A stretch of 64,000 nucleotides of DNA from an uncultured Calothrix sp. (GTDB lineage Bacteria; Cyanobacteriota; Cyanobacteriia; Cyanobacteriales; Nostocaceae), in assembly GCA_937973965.1 (NCBI GenBank), contig CALJJQ010000033.1, forward strand, positions 35,788 through 99,787. Direction: 5' to 3'. The notes beneath the pieces were generated by a model. It searched no databases, was not told the DNA's origin, and was given only the letters and a program-made list of their open reading frames with translations. Below are positions 1 through 8,940 of this stretch, one piece after another. A program made the position numbers and the translations under genes. Every line of letters begins with the position of its first letter. Position 1 is the first letter of the stretch.

Positions 1-2980
1 CCACCTGTTTAATGGCGCTAGAAGCGGTATCACCATTACGCAACCCCCGGAGGTGGGGGAATGTGGGAGAATGACCCGAATCGTCCACATCAGCCAAAAC
101 CCCGTAACGTACCGGGTCTTCCCCTCCTTCTCCGGAATTGGATTTACCACCAATCCGATTCATGGCGATCGCTAGAGTTTCGTGGGCTTCCCGAGATAAG
201 GCTCCTAAAGACATTCCCCCGGTACAAAAACGTTTGACAATATCGCTGACCGATTCTACCTCCTCCAAGGGAATTGGTTGGCGATCGCTTTGAAAATCGA
301 GTAAATCCCGCAGCGCAGTCACGGGACGCTCCTGGAGGTATTTTTTATAGGTTTGGTAGTGGTTATAATTTTTACCATCCACTGCCTTGTGTAGAGCTTT
401 GGCTAATTCGGGGCTATTCATGTGGTATTCCCCACCAGGACGATATTGCACAAATCCCAGATTTTCTAATTTCTTCAGGTTAAGTTCGGGAAAGGCTTTG
501 GCATGGAAAGATAAAACTTCCTGGGCTAAATCACGAATCGACAATCCACCAATCCGCGAAGTTGTACCCCGAAAGCCCAATGCCAGTAGATCACCCCCAA
601 TCCCAATGGCTTCAAAAATCTGTGCCGCTTGATAACTTGCCAACAGGGAAATCCCCATCTTCGAGAGTATTTTTAATAACCCTGCGGCTACGGCTTTTCG
701 GTAATTTTCCACCGCTTGCAATTGGGTGAGGACGGGAATTTTCCCCCGTTCCATAAACTGCTGAGTTTTTGGATCTACCCACCAATCCCGCACCGTTGCC
801 AATGCCATGTAAGGACAAACCGCATCGCCACCGTAACCAATCAAACAGGCAAAATGGTGAGTACTCCAACATTGGGCCGTATTCACCACTAGGGATGCTT
901 TCATCCGTAACCCTTGCTGAATCAGGTAATGGTGGACTGCTCCCACCGCCAATAGGGGGGGTATGTAGGTATGGTCAGCATCGATACTCGCTCCTACCCC
1001 ATCCTTGGCTGCATCACTAAGGATGAGAATATCCGCACCTTGGCGTACAGCCTCAGCAGCTTTGATTTGTAAAGCCTCCACAGCCTTCCCTAACCCCTCT
1101 GGACCAGAGGCGATCGCAAACCAAGTTGGTAATTCAACGGTTGTAAAGGTGGATTTTTTAATTACTTCTAGTTCCCCTTCTGTCAACACGGGAGAATCTA
1201 ACTTTAACCGTCGTGCATATTCCGGTTTCGGATCGAGTAAATTACCCCGTCCCCCCAATTCCACCTTCAAGGACATCACCAAACTTTCCCGCAACGGATC
1301 AATGGCTGGGTTTGTCACCTGGGCAAAGCGTTGTTTGAAGTAGTCATACAACAAATGGGGCTTTTCAGACAATACCGCCAAGGGAATATCATCACCCATA
1401 CAAAATGTCGGCTCTTTCCCATCCTGCGCCATTGCTTGGATAATCATTTCCACGTCTTCACTGGTGTATCCAAAGGCAACTTGCTGACGCAATAGCACTT
1501 GTCGGTCAATGGTCGGTAATTCCCCGTGCCAACTACCACCAGTTCCATTTCCATTTCTTCCATTGCCGTTACTAGCATAACTGGAAAGGGACTGCAAATC
1601 CTGACGATACTGCTTTAACCAATCTCCGTAGGGACGCTCCTGGGCAATGCGTTGTTTAATTTGCCAATTTTTCAGGATTTCCTGGGATTCCAAATCCACA
1701 GCAATCATTTGTCCCGGTCCCAGCCGTCCCTTCTCAATAATATCTGTTTCGGCAAACTCCACCACCCCCGCTTCGGAAGCGACGACAATATAATCATCAC
1801 GGGTAATACAATATCTGGCAGGTCTTAACCCATTCCGATCCAGGGTCGCTCCCACACTACGACCATCACTAAATACTAGTAGTGCAGGGCCATCCCAAGC
1901 TTCCTGTAAGCCACTGTAATACTCGTAAAAATCAACAATTTCCGGATACTTATGTAACTCCGGTTGATTTTGATAGGCTTCCGGAACCATAATCATCAAA
2001 GCCTCTAAAGGACTCCGACCGGAACGCACTAACACCTCAAACACATTGTCCAAAGTCGCCGAATCGCTATTATCTAGGCGAACAAAGGGCTTTAATTCTT
2101 CAAACCGACCTTGCCAAATTGGATTATCCAGTTCTGCTTCCCGAGCCATCATCCAATTAATATTCCCCAATAGGGTGTTAATCTCCCCATTGTGACCTAA
2201 TAATCGCATCGGTTGAGCCAAGGGCCATTTCGGTAAAGTATTGGTACTGAAACGTCGATGATAAACTGCAAAGGCACTGGTAAATAAAGGATTTCGCAAA
2301 TCCTGATAAAACTCCCCTAGAACCGAGGAACGCACCATCCCCTTGTAAATAATTGTCCGACTCGATAGGGAAGCAACATAAAAATCCTCAGAAATCTCTT
2401 TAGTGGCTTTGACTAAACGACGACGTAAAATATATAACTGCCGCTCTAACTCGTCGCCACACCTACCATCAACTGCCAATATAACCTGCTCAATCTGCGG
2501 CAAATTTTCCCGTGCCTGTATTCCTAATACATCTGGACAAGTGGGAACTACTCGCCATCCCAAAACCCGAATTCGCTCCTGTGCTGCAACCTGTTCCAAC
2601 TTCTCCCTCAACACAGCAGCCACCGACTCCTCTGGGGGTAAAAATAACATCCCCACAGCCAAATTTTCTGTAGAGACAAAATTTATACTTTTATCTGCAA
2701 ACTCAGCTTGGAACAACTGCCAGGGAATAGCGGTCATAATCCCTGCGCCGTCGCCAGAATCACGATCCGCACTACAACCACCCCTGTGTTCTAAACAACC
2801 CAAGGCTACTAAAGCTTTGCGGACAATATCATGGTTAGCAACATTGCGACGATGGGCAATAAATCCAACTCCACAAGCATCTCGTTCTTCCACTAACCAA
2901 CGCGGTCCAGTGTAGATATCCCCAGCCGAAATTTCCCAATTTGTCATTTTTTTCGATTGATTCATTGATATGTTTTCCAT
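1..2980 (-). CDS. gltB: Glutamate synthase (GOGAT) large subunit, N-terminal 993 residues
   Basis: This is the N-terminal part of glutamate synthase, which makes glutamate from glutamine and 2-oxoglutarate. Translation of the minus strand from the ATG at 2980 gives a 35-residue leader and then Cys36 in ERDACGVGF, the class II amidotransferase nucleophile that is exposed when the leader is cleaved. LEHRGG, the GHNGEINT motif, the central domain and the start of the FMN/synthase domain ([11 protein letters not shown]) follow. The frame stays open to base 1, where the last residues read ASSAIKQV, so about 550 residues of a roughly 1550-residue protein lie outside the window. I cannot tell the ferredoxin-dependent form (GlsF) from the NADPH-dependent form (GltB), because the diagnostic loop and Fe-S cysteines are not clearly readable here. 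The gene diverges from the next gene across about 980 bp. I see no frameshift. Confidence 0.93.
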   Translation of the reverse strand, partial: MENISMNQSKKMTNWEISAGDIYTGPRWLVEERDACGVGFIAHRRNVANHDIVRKALVALGCLEHRGGCSADRDSGDGAGIMTAIPWQLFQAEFADKSINFVSTENLAVGMLFLPPEESVAAVLREKLEQVAAQERIRVLGWRVVPTCPDVLGIQARENLPQIEQVILAVDGRCGDELERQLYILRRRLVKATKEISEDFYVASLSSRTIIYKGMVRSSVLGEFYQDLRNPLFTSAFAVYHRRFSTNTLPKWPLAQPMRLLGHNGEINTLLGNINWMMAREAELDNPIWQGRFEELKPFVRLDNSDSATLDNVFEVLVRSGRSPLEALMIMVPEAYQNQPELHKYPEIVDFYEYYSGLQEAWDGPALLVFSDGRSVGATLDRNGLRPARYCITRDDYIVVASEAGVVEFAETDIIEKGRLGPGQMIAVDLESQEILKNWQIKQRIAQERPYGDWLKQYRQDLQSLSSYASNGNGRNGNGTGGSWHGELPTIDRQVLLRQQVAFGYTSEDVEMIIQAMAQDGKEPTFCMGDDIPLAVLSEKPHLLYDYFKQRFAQVTNPAIDPLRESLVMSLKVELGGRGNLLDPKPEYARRLKLDSPVLTEGELEVIKKSTFTTVELPTWFAIASGPEGLGKAVEALQIKAAEAVRQGADILILSDAAKDGVGASIDADHTYIPPLLAVGAVHHYLIQQGLRMKASLVVNTAQCWSTHHFACLIGYGGDAVCPYMALATVRDWWVDPKTQQFMERGKIPVLTQLQAVENYRKAVAAGLLKILSKMGISLLASYQAAQIFEAIGIGGDLLALGFRGTTSRIGGLSIRDLAQEVLSFHAKAFPELNLKKLENLGFVQYRPGGEYHMNSPELAKALHKAVDGKNYNHYQTYKKYLQERPVTALRDLLDFQSDRQPIPLEEVESVSDIVKRFCTGGMSLGALSREAHETLAIAMNRIGGKSNSGEGGEDPVRYGVLADVDDSGHSPTFPHLRGLRNGDTASSAIKQV

Positions 2981-3365
2981 AGATTATCCCTGACACCTAA
3001 AAGTTAAGTTTTTATTCTGTAAATTTCATCCCTAAAAGTCGTTTATGAATCCCCAATTTCCGTTTTATTGAGTCGTTCAAGTGACAGAAACCACTATCGA
3101 GAATAGTTTTTTCTGTTGAACCTGTGTTCAGATCATACCGTTGTTTCTTACGGTTTATGCGGAGTTGAATTCAGTACTTTGCGTCTAAGAGGTATTTGAT
3201 TAATATACTCAATATTTTACTGACTAAGTTATAACAAACAAGTGACAAAATTATGACGACAGATATTCTTGTGAAAAGCTTATACAGCAAATATTTCACA
3301 ATCCAAAATCCAACTTTTAGGTTATTAAGTTCCTAACCCGATGGATAGAGACGAGGATACCCCAG

Positions 3366-3379
3366 GTAGTCACTAGTAC
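3366..3379. promoter_or_regulatory. Possible NtcA-like site (GTA-N8-TAC)
   Basis: The sequence GTAGTCACTAGTAC fits the GTA-N8-TAC core bound by the cyanobacterial nitrogen regulator NtcA. It lies 386 bp before the GOGAT start. I could not find a TAN3T -10 box at the usual 22-bp distance in either direction, and a six-base core is expected by chance several times in 64 kb, so this is only a candidate. Confidence 0.2.
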
Positions 3380-3802
3380 ACACCTGTAGGTTCAGACTCA
3401 GGTTTGGTTGTGGAAATATCCTAGCTGAAACTGTCTCAAATTCAGCGACAAAACTAGCCTATGATACTTAGTGCTTGTTTGACAATCACTAACTAAATTT
3501 TGCTCTTGCGGTCTTGGATAGTCGATGACAAGTAACCTTACCTGCATGACTACAATTTATACTCGCAGTTCTACAAATGCAATAAATCGAGATACCTAAT
3601 GCCTACACCAGAGTTTTCCTCAGAGTAAACCTTTAATAAATTTACTAACCTATGACACCAACACACCTCTAGGCGATTCAAGTGAGAAAATACGTATTTA
3701 TTTGACAAGAGACGACGGTCCATATTTACATTATCACGTTTGTACTGATAAAAATATCATCGTTTGTTGATTTTTGGGGAAACATTCCGAGGGAGTAATG
3801 AA

Positions 3803-3890
3803 ATCTGTAACATCAACCATTGTATTCAGGTCAGGGAGCAGTGGATAGGGGTGGGAAGTAGGATGGGACAATAATATCTGTAACATCAAC
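3803..3890. repeat. Two 15-nt direct repeats upstream of the 3959 gene
   Basis: ATCTGTAACATCAAC occurs exactly at 3803-3817 and again at 3876-3890, a spacing of 73 bp, or about seven helical turns. The second copy ends 68 bp before the start codon at 3959. The arrangement would suit a pair of regulator-binding sites but could also be a local duplication. Confidence 0.5.
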
Positions 3891-3958
3891 ACTGAGATGA
3901 AGTAGATCCAAATTAATTCTAATTACGTCCAACTATTAGTAACAAGTAAATTGAACAA

Positions 3959-5947
3959 ATGAAACTATTTACGCATTATTACTTAAGAAAAATCGCTACT
4001 GGATTTTCACAGGAAACATCAAACAATCCAATTAAATTTTGCCAATCTGATTTTATCAAAAGAAGTTTTGGGGCAATATTTTTAACATTATTCGTCAGTA
4101 ATAGCATAAATTGTATCGCTAGTGCCCAAACCCCACCACCTCCAGTCCAAACATCACCATCACCCCAAATAATTATTAATGGTCGTCCCTATCAAGGAGC
4201 TTGGTTTGTCAGTAACCCCCGAAATCAAAGACCACGCATACACCTTAGCGATGGGGTCTTAAACCAACTATTTGGAGCTGATTTATTAAGCACATCCGTA
4301 CCAACAAGACAACCAATCCAATGGTTCTCTGCTCCTACAAACTTAACAGGTGTAATCAGAAACGGCTATCGCTACCTGGATATTACCCCCCTCGCTCAAC
4401 GGTGGGGATGGCAAATTCAGACTGTAGGCAATACCATCACCATTAATACCCCACCATCCCAAATCCAAAATCTGACAAGTATTGGTAACTCCCAACCAGG
4501 AACAGCCCCCCAACAGGTCATTATATCCCTGAGTCGTCCTACCCCTTGGCAATTACGACAAGAACTACCTCGGCAAATTCAGGGAGACCCGGACGAGGTA
4601 TCCAAACCAGTCACCCCACCCAACCGGGATTGGACAATTACCCTCGATGGGATTGCCGATGCCGAAATTTTACGACGTTACGCACCACCTTCGCCAATTC
4701 CCACTCCACCGATTCCCCCCATTCCTCCCCTACCCAATCTTCTCAAACAACTTTCACCCTCCCCACCAGCAGCAGAACCCCTGATTCAAGCAGTTGAAGT
4801 AGTCAACAATCAAACCCTTATCCGTTTGAGCGTTCCCTTTGGTTTTGTTCCGCGAATTTCCACCACCGCAACCACCAACCCCACCATGCGGGTGGAAATT
4901 GTGGCTGACGCGCTGGTAAATCGGCAAATCGCTTGGGCTAGTGGTATCACATGGCGACAACAAATGGTAAACTTAGGGGCAGACAGATTTCCCGTCAATT
5001 GGCTGGAAATTAACCCCCGACTGAGCCAAATTCGTATACGGCCAATTCTGACAAACAGTAATTCTCAACAAGGAACAGCTCCCCTAGTAGAAATTGCTCG
5101 AAACGCAGGAGCTGTAGCGGCCATTAACGGTGGATACTTCAATCGCAACAACCGTTTACCCTTGGGAGCGATTCGTAGCAATAGCCAATGGTTATCTGGT
5201 CCTATTTTAAATCGGGGCGCGATCGCCTGGAATGATTCTGGTCAGTTTTATTTTGGTCGTCTGACCTTGAATGAACAATTACTCGTAGGTACGAATCCCC
5301 CCATTCCTATCCTCCACCTCAATAGCGGTTACGTGCAAGCAGGAGTTTCCCGTTACACATCAGCCTGGGGAAATACCTACACGACCATGACCAACAACGA
5401 AACCATCCTTACCGTCGAAAATAATCGAATCACCAAAAGAACCGACGTTCCCACCCTTGGTCAACAAAGCGAACCCATACCCCAAAACGGATACTTACTC
5501 GTATTGCGAGGAAATGCCAATACAATTGCCAATACTCTAGTACCCAATACACCAGTTCGCCTGCAATCAGCTACCCTACCCAGCGAATTTAACCGCTATC
5601 CCCACATTATCAGTGCCGGTCCCTTGTTGTTGGCAAACCGCCAGATTGTGCTGGACGGCGAAGGTGAAAAATTTAGCCCTGCATTTATCGCTCAGAGGGC
5701 TGTACGTAGTGCTATTTGTACAACCAATAATGGTAATATCCTCATCGCCGCAGTTCACAACCGGGCTGCGGGTGCTGGGCCAACTTTACAGGAACATGCC
5801 CAATTAATGCAGAGTATGGGATGCGTAAATGCCCTGAATTTAGATGGGGGTAGTTCAACTAGTTTATACCTAGGTGGTAGGCTGGTAGACCGTTCTGGAA
5901 ATACCGCAGCTCGCGTGCATAATGGTATCGGTATTTTCCTGCGGTAG
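3959..5947 (+). CDS. Exported phosphodiester glycosidase (NAGPA/DUF2233) family protein
   Basis: The 662-residue protein is probably secreted. A hydrophobic signal segment (roughly residues 35-57, ending CIASAQ) is preceded by a long basic N-terminus. Residues about 65-165 resemble the copper-amine-oxidase N-terminal-like domain often found in cyanobacterial cell-surface proteins, with NGRPYQGAWF at its start. A proline-rich linker follows (around 250-275). The C-terminal half carries the phosphodiester glycosidase (NAGPA) signature: INGGYFN near residue 395, LGAIR, then NLDGGSSTSLYLGG close to the end. The family takes its name from the enzyme that uncovers mannose-6-phosphate, but the bacterial substrate is unknown; an envelope polysaccharide is my inference. 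It stands alone, followed by a palindrome that may end its transcript. Confidence 0.85.
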   Translation: MKLFTHYYLRKIATGFSQETSNNPIKFCQSDFIKRSFGAIFLTLFVSNSINCIASAQTPPPPVQTSPSPQIIINGRPYQGAWFVSNPRNQRPRIHLSDGVLNQLFGADLLSTSVPTRQPIQWFSAPTNLTGVIRNGYRYLDITPLAQRWGWQIQTVGNTITINTPPSQIQNLTSIGNSQPGTAPQQVIISLSRPTPWQLRQELPRQIQGDPDEVSKPVTPPNRDWTITLDGIADAEILRRYAPPSPIPTPPIPPIPPLPNLLKQLSPSPPAAEPLIQAVEVVNNQTLIRLSVPFGFVPRISTTATTNPTMRVEIVADALVNRQIAWASGITWRQQMVNLGADRFPVNWLEINPRLSQIRIRPILTNSNSQQGTAPLVEIARNAGAVAAINGGYFNRNNRLPLGAIRSNSQWLSGPILNRGAIAWNDSGQFYFGRLTLNEQLLVGTNPPIPILHLNSGYVQAGVSRYTSAWGNTYTTMTNNETILTVENNRITKRTDVPTLGQQSEPIPQNGYLLVLRGNANTIANTLVPNTPVRLQSATLPSEFNRYPHIISAGPLLLANRQIVLDGEGEKFSPAFIAQRAVRSAICTTNNGNILIAAVHNRAAGAGPTLQEHAQLMQSMGCVNALNLDGGSSTSLYLGGRLVDRSGNTAARVHNGIGIFLR

Positions 5948-5970
5948 AGACGACCCGACGGGTTGTCTCT
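5946..5970. terminator. Palindrome at end of the 3959 gene, possible terminator
   Basis: Inverted repeat with 12-bp arms (AGAGACGACCCG and CGGGTTGTCTCT, one G-T pair) that overlaps the stop codon. There is no long T-run after it. The same core recurs as a perfect palindrome at 47526-47560, so this is probably a dispersed palindromic repeat that may double as a transcript end. Confidence 0.5.
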
Positions 5971-6267
5971 AATATCTCATCGACAAAATCAAATAATTCA
6001 CCGTACATATTTTTATCTCCTGACGACCGTCTCCATCAAATTTTAAAGCAGACACCAAATATAAATTAATTTTATGAAGAGTTCGTGTAGAAATAAGTAA
6101 TCTCATCAAAGTATAAACCACGAACTCAAATCATTTTGCTATGTTTACCAAAGGGTGACGAAATTGCTAATTTTTACGGTTGCGAAATAGACGTGTATTT
6201 TTCCATCAATTGTATGGGTAAGGCATATTTTTGGGAATTTTAATTACAATTTGGCACTGAGGTAAAC
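5971..6267. other. Intergenic region, no gene seen
   Basis: About 300 bp of AT-rich DNA between the palindrome and the cupin gene. I see no ORF or clear RNA structure; it presumably holds the cupin promoter. Confidence 0.5.
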
Positions 6268-6681
6268 ATGGCTCAAGAAACAGCAAAAGTCGAAGCATTG
6301 GCAATTACAACTCCCCGGGGAGTTGCTGCAACGGAATTACGTCCCTGGGGTTCTTTCACGGTTCTGGAAGAAGGACGTGGTTATAAAATTAAGCGGATTG
6401 AAGTTAAACCAGGTCATCGCTTGAGTTTACAAATGCACCACCACCGCAGTGAACATTGGATTGTTGTTTCCGGTACAGCAAAAGTGGTCTGCGGTGAAAA
6501 AGAAATTTTGATTGGTACTAATGAGTCAACCTATGTCCCCCAATGTACACCGCACCGTTTAGAAAATCCGGGGGTGATTCCTTTGATTTTAATTGAAGTT
6601 CAAAATGGAGAATACTTGGGCGAAGATGATATTGTCCGCTACCAAGATGATTATGCGCGCATTGAAACGACAAAAAAATAG
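6268..6681 (+). CDS. Cupin-fold protein, mannose-6-phosphate isomerase type II-like
   Basis: The 137-residue protein is a single cupin barrel. It matches the C-terminal isomerase domain of bifunctional ManC/AlgA enzymes but lacks the guanylyltransferase part. Family features seen: RPWGSFTVLEEG near residue 25, KRIEVKPGHRLSLQMHHHRSEHW (residues about 44-66) with the metal-binding His cluster and Glu, a WIVVSGTAKV strand, and the second motif YVPQCTPHRLENPG. By family it would bind a divalent metal and interconvert mannose-6-phosphate and fructose-6-phosphate, supplying GDP-mannose for polysaccharides. Stand-alone cupins of this kind are common in cyanobacteria and their activity is rarely shown. 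The start ATG at 6268 is preceded by CTGAGGTAAAC. It is monocistronic. Confidence 0.85.
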   Translation: MAQETAKVEALAITTPRGVAATELRPWGSFTVLEEGRGYKIKRIEVKPGHRLSLQMHHHRSEHWIVVSGTAKVVCGEKEILIGTNESTYVPQCTPHRLENPGVIPLILIEVQNGEYLGEDDIVRYQDDYARIETTKK

Positions 6682-6950
6682 TATAGAAATTCTGTTTAAT
6701 TTTTGAATTTATCTTTTGGGATTAGGGAGATGTACTGCGTACAACAAAACTGATGATGCAAGTAAAATTGTTCTACTCCCCACTCCCGACTGACTTTCCT
6801 GTCAGAAAACTAACTGGTAAAGCTGAATCTAAATTGCGTCTTTAGATCACAACTATCACCAACAATTCGCAACAATCATAAATACCCTGCTTCAAATCGT
6901 CACCCTGTCGCATGTATATTGCAGATGGGGTGTTTATTTAGAAAATAATT

Positions 6951-7322
6951 ATGAGTATTGTCCATCTGAGTGCGAGTGCGATCGCAGAAATTAAACGGAT
7001 GCAAGCCAAGCAAAATTTACCTCATTCCTGGTTCCACATCGCTGTTAAACCCGGTGGTTGCTCTGGTTTGTATTACGAATTATCCCTAGTCCCATCATCA
7101 GAGCAAGTGGATGAAAAACTGATTCTCCTCGATTGTCAAGGAATTAAAGTGATTATAGACGCACAATCCTGTGAGTATGTCAAGAATTTAGGAATTGATT
7201 ATTCTGAAGACCTGATGGGGGGAGGCTTTCGCTTTGAAAACCAGCAGGCGATCGCCACCTGTGGATGTGGCAACTCCTTTGCAGTCGATACAGATAAATC
7301 TGAAAAAATAATCAAAGTTTGA
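6951..7322 (+). CDS. HesB/IscA/SufA-family iron-sulfur cluster assembly protein
   Basis: A 123-residue A-type carrier protein. The three conserved cysteines are visible: the first in KPGGCSGLYYEL (about residue 45) and the C-terminal pair in ATCGCGNSF (about residues 104-106). By family it binds an Fe-S cluster or iron and delivers it to apoproteins. Several paralogues exist in cyanobacteria (IscA, SufA, HesB, ErpA-like), and the sequence alone does not say which this is. The TGA stop at 7320-7322 lies inside the -35 hexamer of the promoter reading into rpsL, so this gene sits directly against the str operon but is probably transcribed separately. Confidence 0.88.
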   Translation: MSIVHLSASAIAEIKRMQAKQNLPHSWFHIAVKPGGCSGLYYELSLVPSSEQVDEKLILLDCQGIKVIIDAQSCEYVKNLGIDYSEDLMGGGFRFENQQAIATCGCGNSFAVDTDKSEKIIKV

Positions 7323-7348
7323 CATAATCCCCTGGTAAAAGATATAAT
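7319..7348 (+). promoter_or_regulatory. Consensus sigma-70-type promoter of the str operon
   Basis: TTGACA at 7319-7324 and TATAAT at 7343-7348 are separated by 18 bp, matching both consensus hexamers exactly. The rpsL start codon lies 51 bp after the -10 box. The -35 box overlaps the stop codon of the preceding Fe-S protein gene. Confidence 0.75.
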
Positions 7349-7399
7349 TGGGATTTGTTAAAACTTAGACAAGAGCAGCTTTTTGACGTGCTGTAACCC

Positions 7400-7777
7400 A
7401 TGCCAACAATCCAGCAATTAATCAGAAACGAACGCGAAATTGCGCGTCAGAAAACAAAATCGCCCGCCCTGAAACAATGTCCCCAGCGTCGCGGTGTCTG
7501 TACTCGTGTGTACACAACCACGCCAAAAAAACCTAACTCAGCATTACGAAAAGTGGCACGGGTTCGTCTCACCTCCGGATTTGAGGTGACTGCATACATT
7601 CCCGGTATTGGCCACAACCTCCAGGAACACTCAGTTGTGATGATTCGCGGTGGTCGGGTTAAAGACTTACCCGGTGTGCGATACCACATCGTTCGCGGTA
7701 CTCTTGACACTGCCGGAGTTAAAGATCGCAAGCAAGGACGTTCCAAGTATGGAACCAAGCGTCCGAAGAAAAGTTAA
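7400..7777 (+). CDS. rpsL: 30S ribosomal protein S12
   Basis: The 125-residue product is ribosomal protein S12 of the decoding centre, full length for the family. It shows [11 protein letters not shown] and [13 protein letters not shown]; the lysines corresponding to E. coli K43 and K88 are both present, so no classical streptomycin-resistance substitution is seen. It is the first gene of rpsL-rpsG-fusA-tuf-rpsJ. A consensus promoter precedes it at 7319-7348. The 541-bp gap to rpsG is long for this operon and contains a strong hairpin. Confidence 0.98.
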   Translation: MPTIQQLIRNEREIARQKTKSPALKQCPQRRGVCTRVYTTTPKKPNSALRKVARVRLTSGFEVTAYIPGIGHNLQEHSVVMIRGGRVKDLPGVRYHIVRGTLDTAGVKDRKQGRSKYGTKRPKKS

Positions 7778-8318
7778 CCAAATGGCTATACAGTGAATAA
7801 CTCTTGTTTATTTGGTTAGATTCAAGCACAAATATATGGCAGCAGAACAATTCAGGCGGTCTGAGTGAAGGATTTACACCGATTTGAGGTGTAAATCCCT
7901 TGGATTTCTTGTCAATTGTGTTTTTAATTATTATTGTTGTGTTTGCAAAGATTGGGATTTTTCTCAATTCAATTTTTGGTCAAAATCAAAGGGAAAACTT
8001 GCTTAGGATTGGCAAGTTTGCTCAATAAGCTGCCCAAAGAGCAATTTCAAGTTATCGTTTTCCTGGTTTGGCGTTCGAGTTTGGCGTTTAGGGTATATAA
8101 TAAATTCGCCTTGGATGTCGAGTCGCTAATTAACAAAAGAATTAAGCCGTTTTGTTGTCTTCAGCATCGCTGTCATTTTAAGTCAACCAAAATAGCTGTA
8201 TTCAAGTTTGGATTCACACCATCAAGCCGAAAAGACTTGAATATTAACAGATTAGTTGTTTTCATTTCCGATTTGGTTTTATCCATAATTCAAAGGTAGT
8301 AGAAGGTAGTAGCTTACT
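7778..8318 (+). other. Long rpsL-rpsG spacer
   Basis: 541 bp between two ribosomal genes that are usually close together. It contains the hairpin at 7870-7898. An open frame at 7934-8299 exists, but its cysteine- and phenylalanine-rich product resembles no family I know and I do not consider it a gene. Confidence 0.55.
7870..7898 (+). terminator. Perfect 11-bp hairpin between rpsL and rpsG
   Basis: GGATTTACACC and GGTGTAAATCC form a perfect 11-bp stem with a 7-nt loop, 93 bp after the rpsL stop. The following CTTGGATTTCTTG is only moderately T-rich, so it could be a partial terminator, an RNA-processing site or a 3'-end stabiliser. Confidence 0.5.
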
Positions 8319-8789
8319 ATGTCTCGTCGTGGTGTAGTTAAAAGGCGGCCAGTGCCACCTGACTCTGTATACAACAGTCGCTTAGTTAGTATGATGATTC
8401 GGCGGATTATGCAGCACGGGAAAAAATCCCTAGCAGCGCGCATAGTCTACGATGCAATGAAGACCATCGAAGAAAGAACCGGTGCAGACCCTCTAGAAAC
8501 ATTTGAGCGTGCGGTACGCAACGCCACTCCCCTAGTGGAAGTCAAAGCCCGTCGAGTTGGTGGTGCAACCTATCAAGTACCAATGGAAGTTCGTTCCGAA
8601 CGGGGTACAACCCTAGCTTTACGGTGGTTAACCCAATATTCCCGTCAACGTCCAGGTCGGACAATGGCTAGTCGTTTAGCCAATGAATTGATGGATGCAG
8701 CTAACGAAACCGGAAGCACAATTCGGAAACGCGAAGAAACCCACCGAATGGCAGAAGCGAACAAAGCATTTGCCCATTATCGCTACTAA
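8319..8789 (+). CDS. rpsG: 30S ribosomal protein S7
   Basis: The 156-residue S7 protein nucleates assembly of the 30S head and binds the 3' major domain of 16S rRNA. The N-terminus [10 protein letters not shown] is the short cyanobacterial type, and the family stretch ending in [16 protein letters not shown] is intact, as is the C-terminal [17 protein letters not shown]. It is the second gene of the str operon. A hairpin lies in the 151-bp gap to fusA. Confidence 0.98.
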   Translation: MSRRGVVKRRPVPPDSVYNSRLVSMMIRRIMQHGKKSLAARIVYDAMKTIEERTGADPLETFERAVRNATPLVEVKARRVGGATYQVPMEVRSERGTTLALRWLTQYSRQRPGRTMASRLANELMDAANETGSTIRKREETHRMAEANKAFAHYRY

Positions 8790-8797
8790 AAAGCCTT

Positions 8798-8830
8798 GAT
8801 ATATCGCCTTGCTAGCAACTGCGGTATATC
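8798..8830 (+). terminator. Hairpin between rpsG and fusA
   Basis: GATATATCGC pairs with GCGGTATATC (10-bp stem with one G-T pair) around a 13-nt loop, 9 bp after the rpsG stop. It may tune read-through or mRNA processing within the operon. Confidence 0.4.
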
Positions 8831-8940
8831 ACTATATTTATCTTTTTATGCTCCATTGCGGTTTTCCCTAAAAGTATAAAATCTTAACAAAGTGTAATAT
8901 ACAAGATATCATGCTGCATTCTTGAGAATAGGAGGAACCT

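Larger units (their letters stand above)
2981..3958. other. 978-bp divergent intergenic region
   Basis: No convincing gene lies here. The region separates the divergent GOGAT gene and the exported phosphodiester glycosidase-like gene, so it should hold both promoters. It contains a GTA-N8-TAC sequence at 3366-3379 and two 15-nt direct repeats at 3803-3817 and 3876-3890. A degenerate AATCCAAAATCC stretch near 3299 resembles the heptamer repeats found elsewhere in the window. Confidence 0.6.

Noticed and set aside
2403..2915. Open frame of 170 codons on the plus strand
   Set aside because: It lies antisense inside the GOGAT coding region, and its serine/asparagine-rich product resembles no family.
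5946..5970. Possible CRISPR-like repeat from recurring palindromes
   Set aside because: Copies are scattered over tens of kilobases with no regular spacing, no spacers and no cas genes.
7934..8299. Open frame of 121 codons between rpsL and rpsG
   Set aside because: Composition is unlike the neighbouring genes and no motif is recognisable; the spacer more likely holds RNA-level signals.
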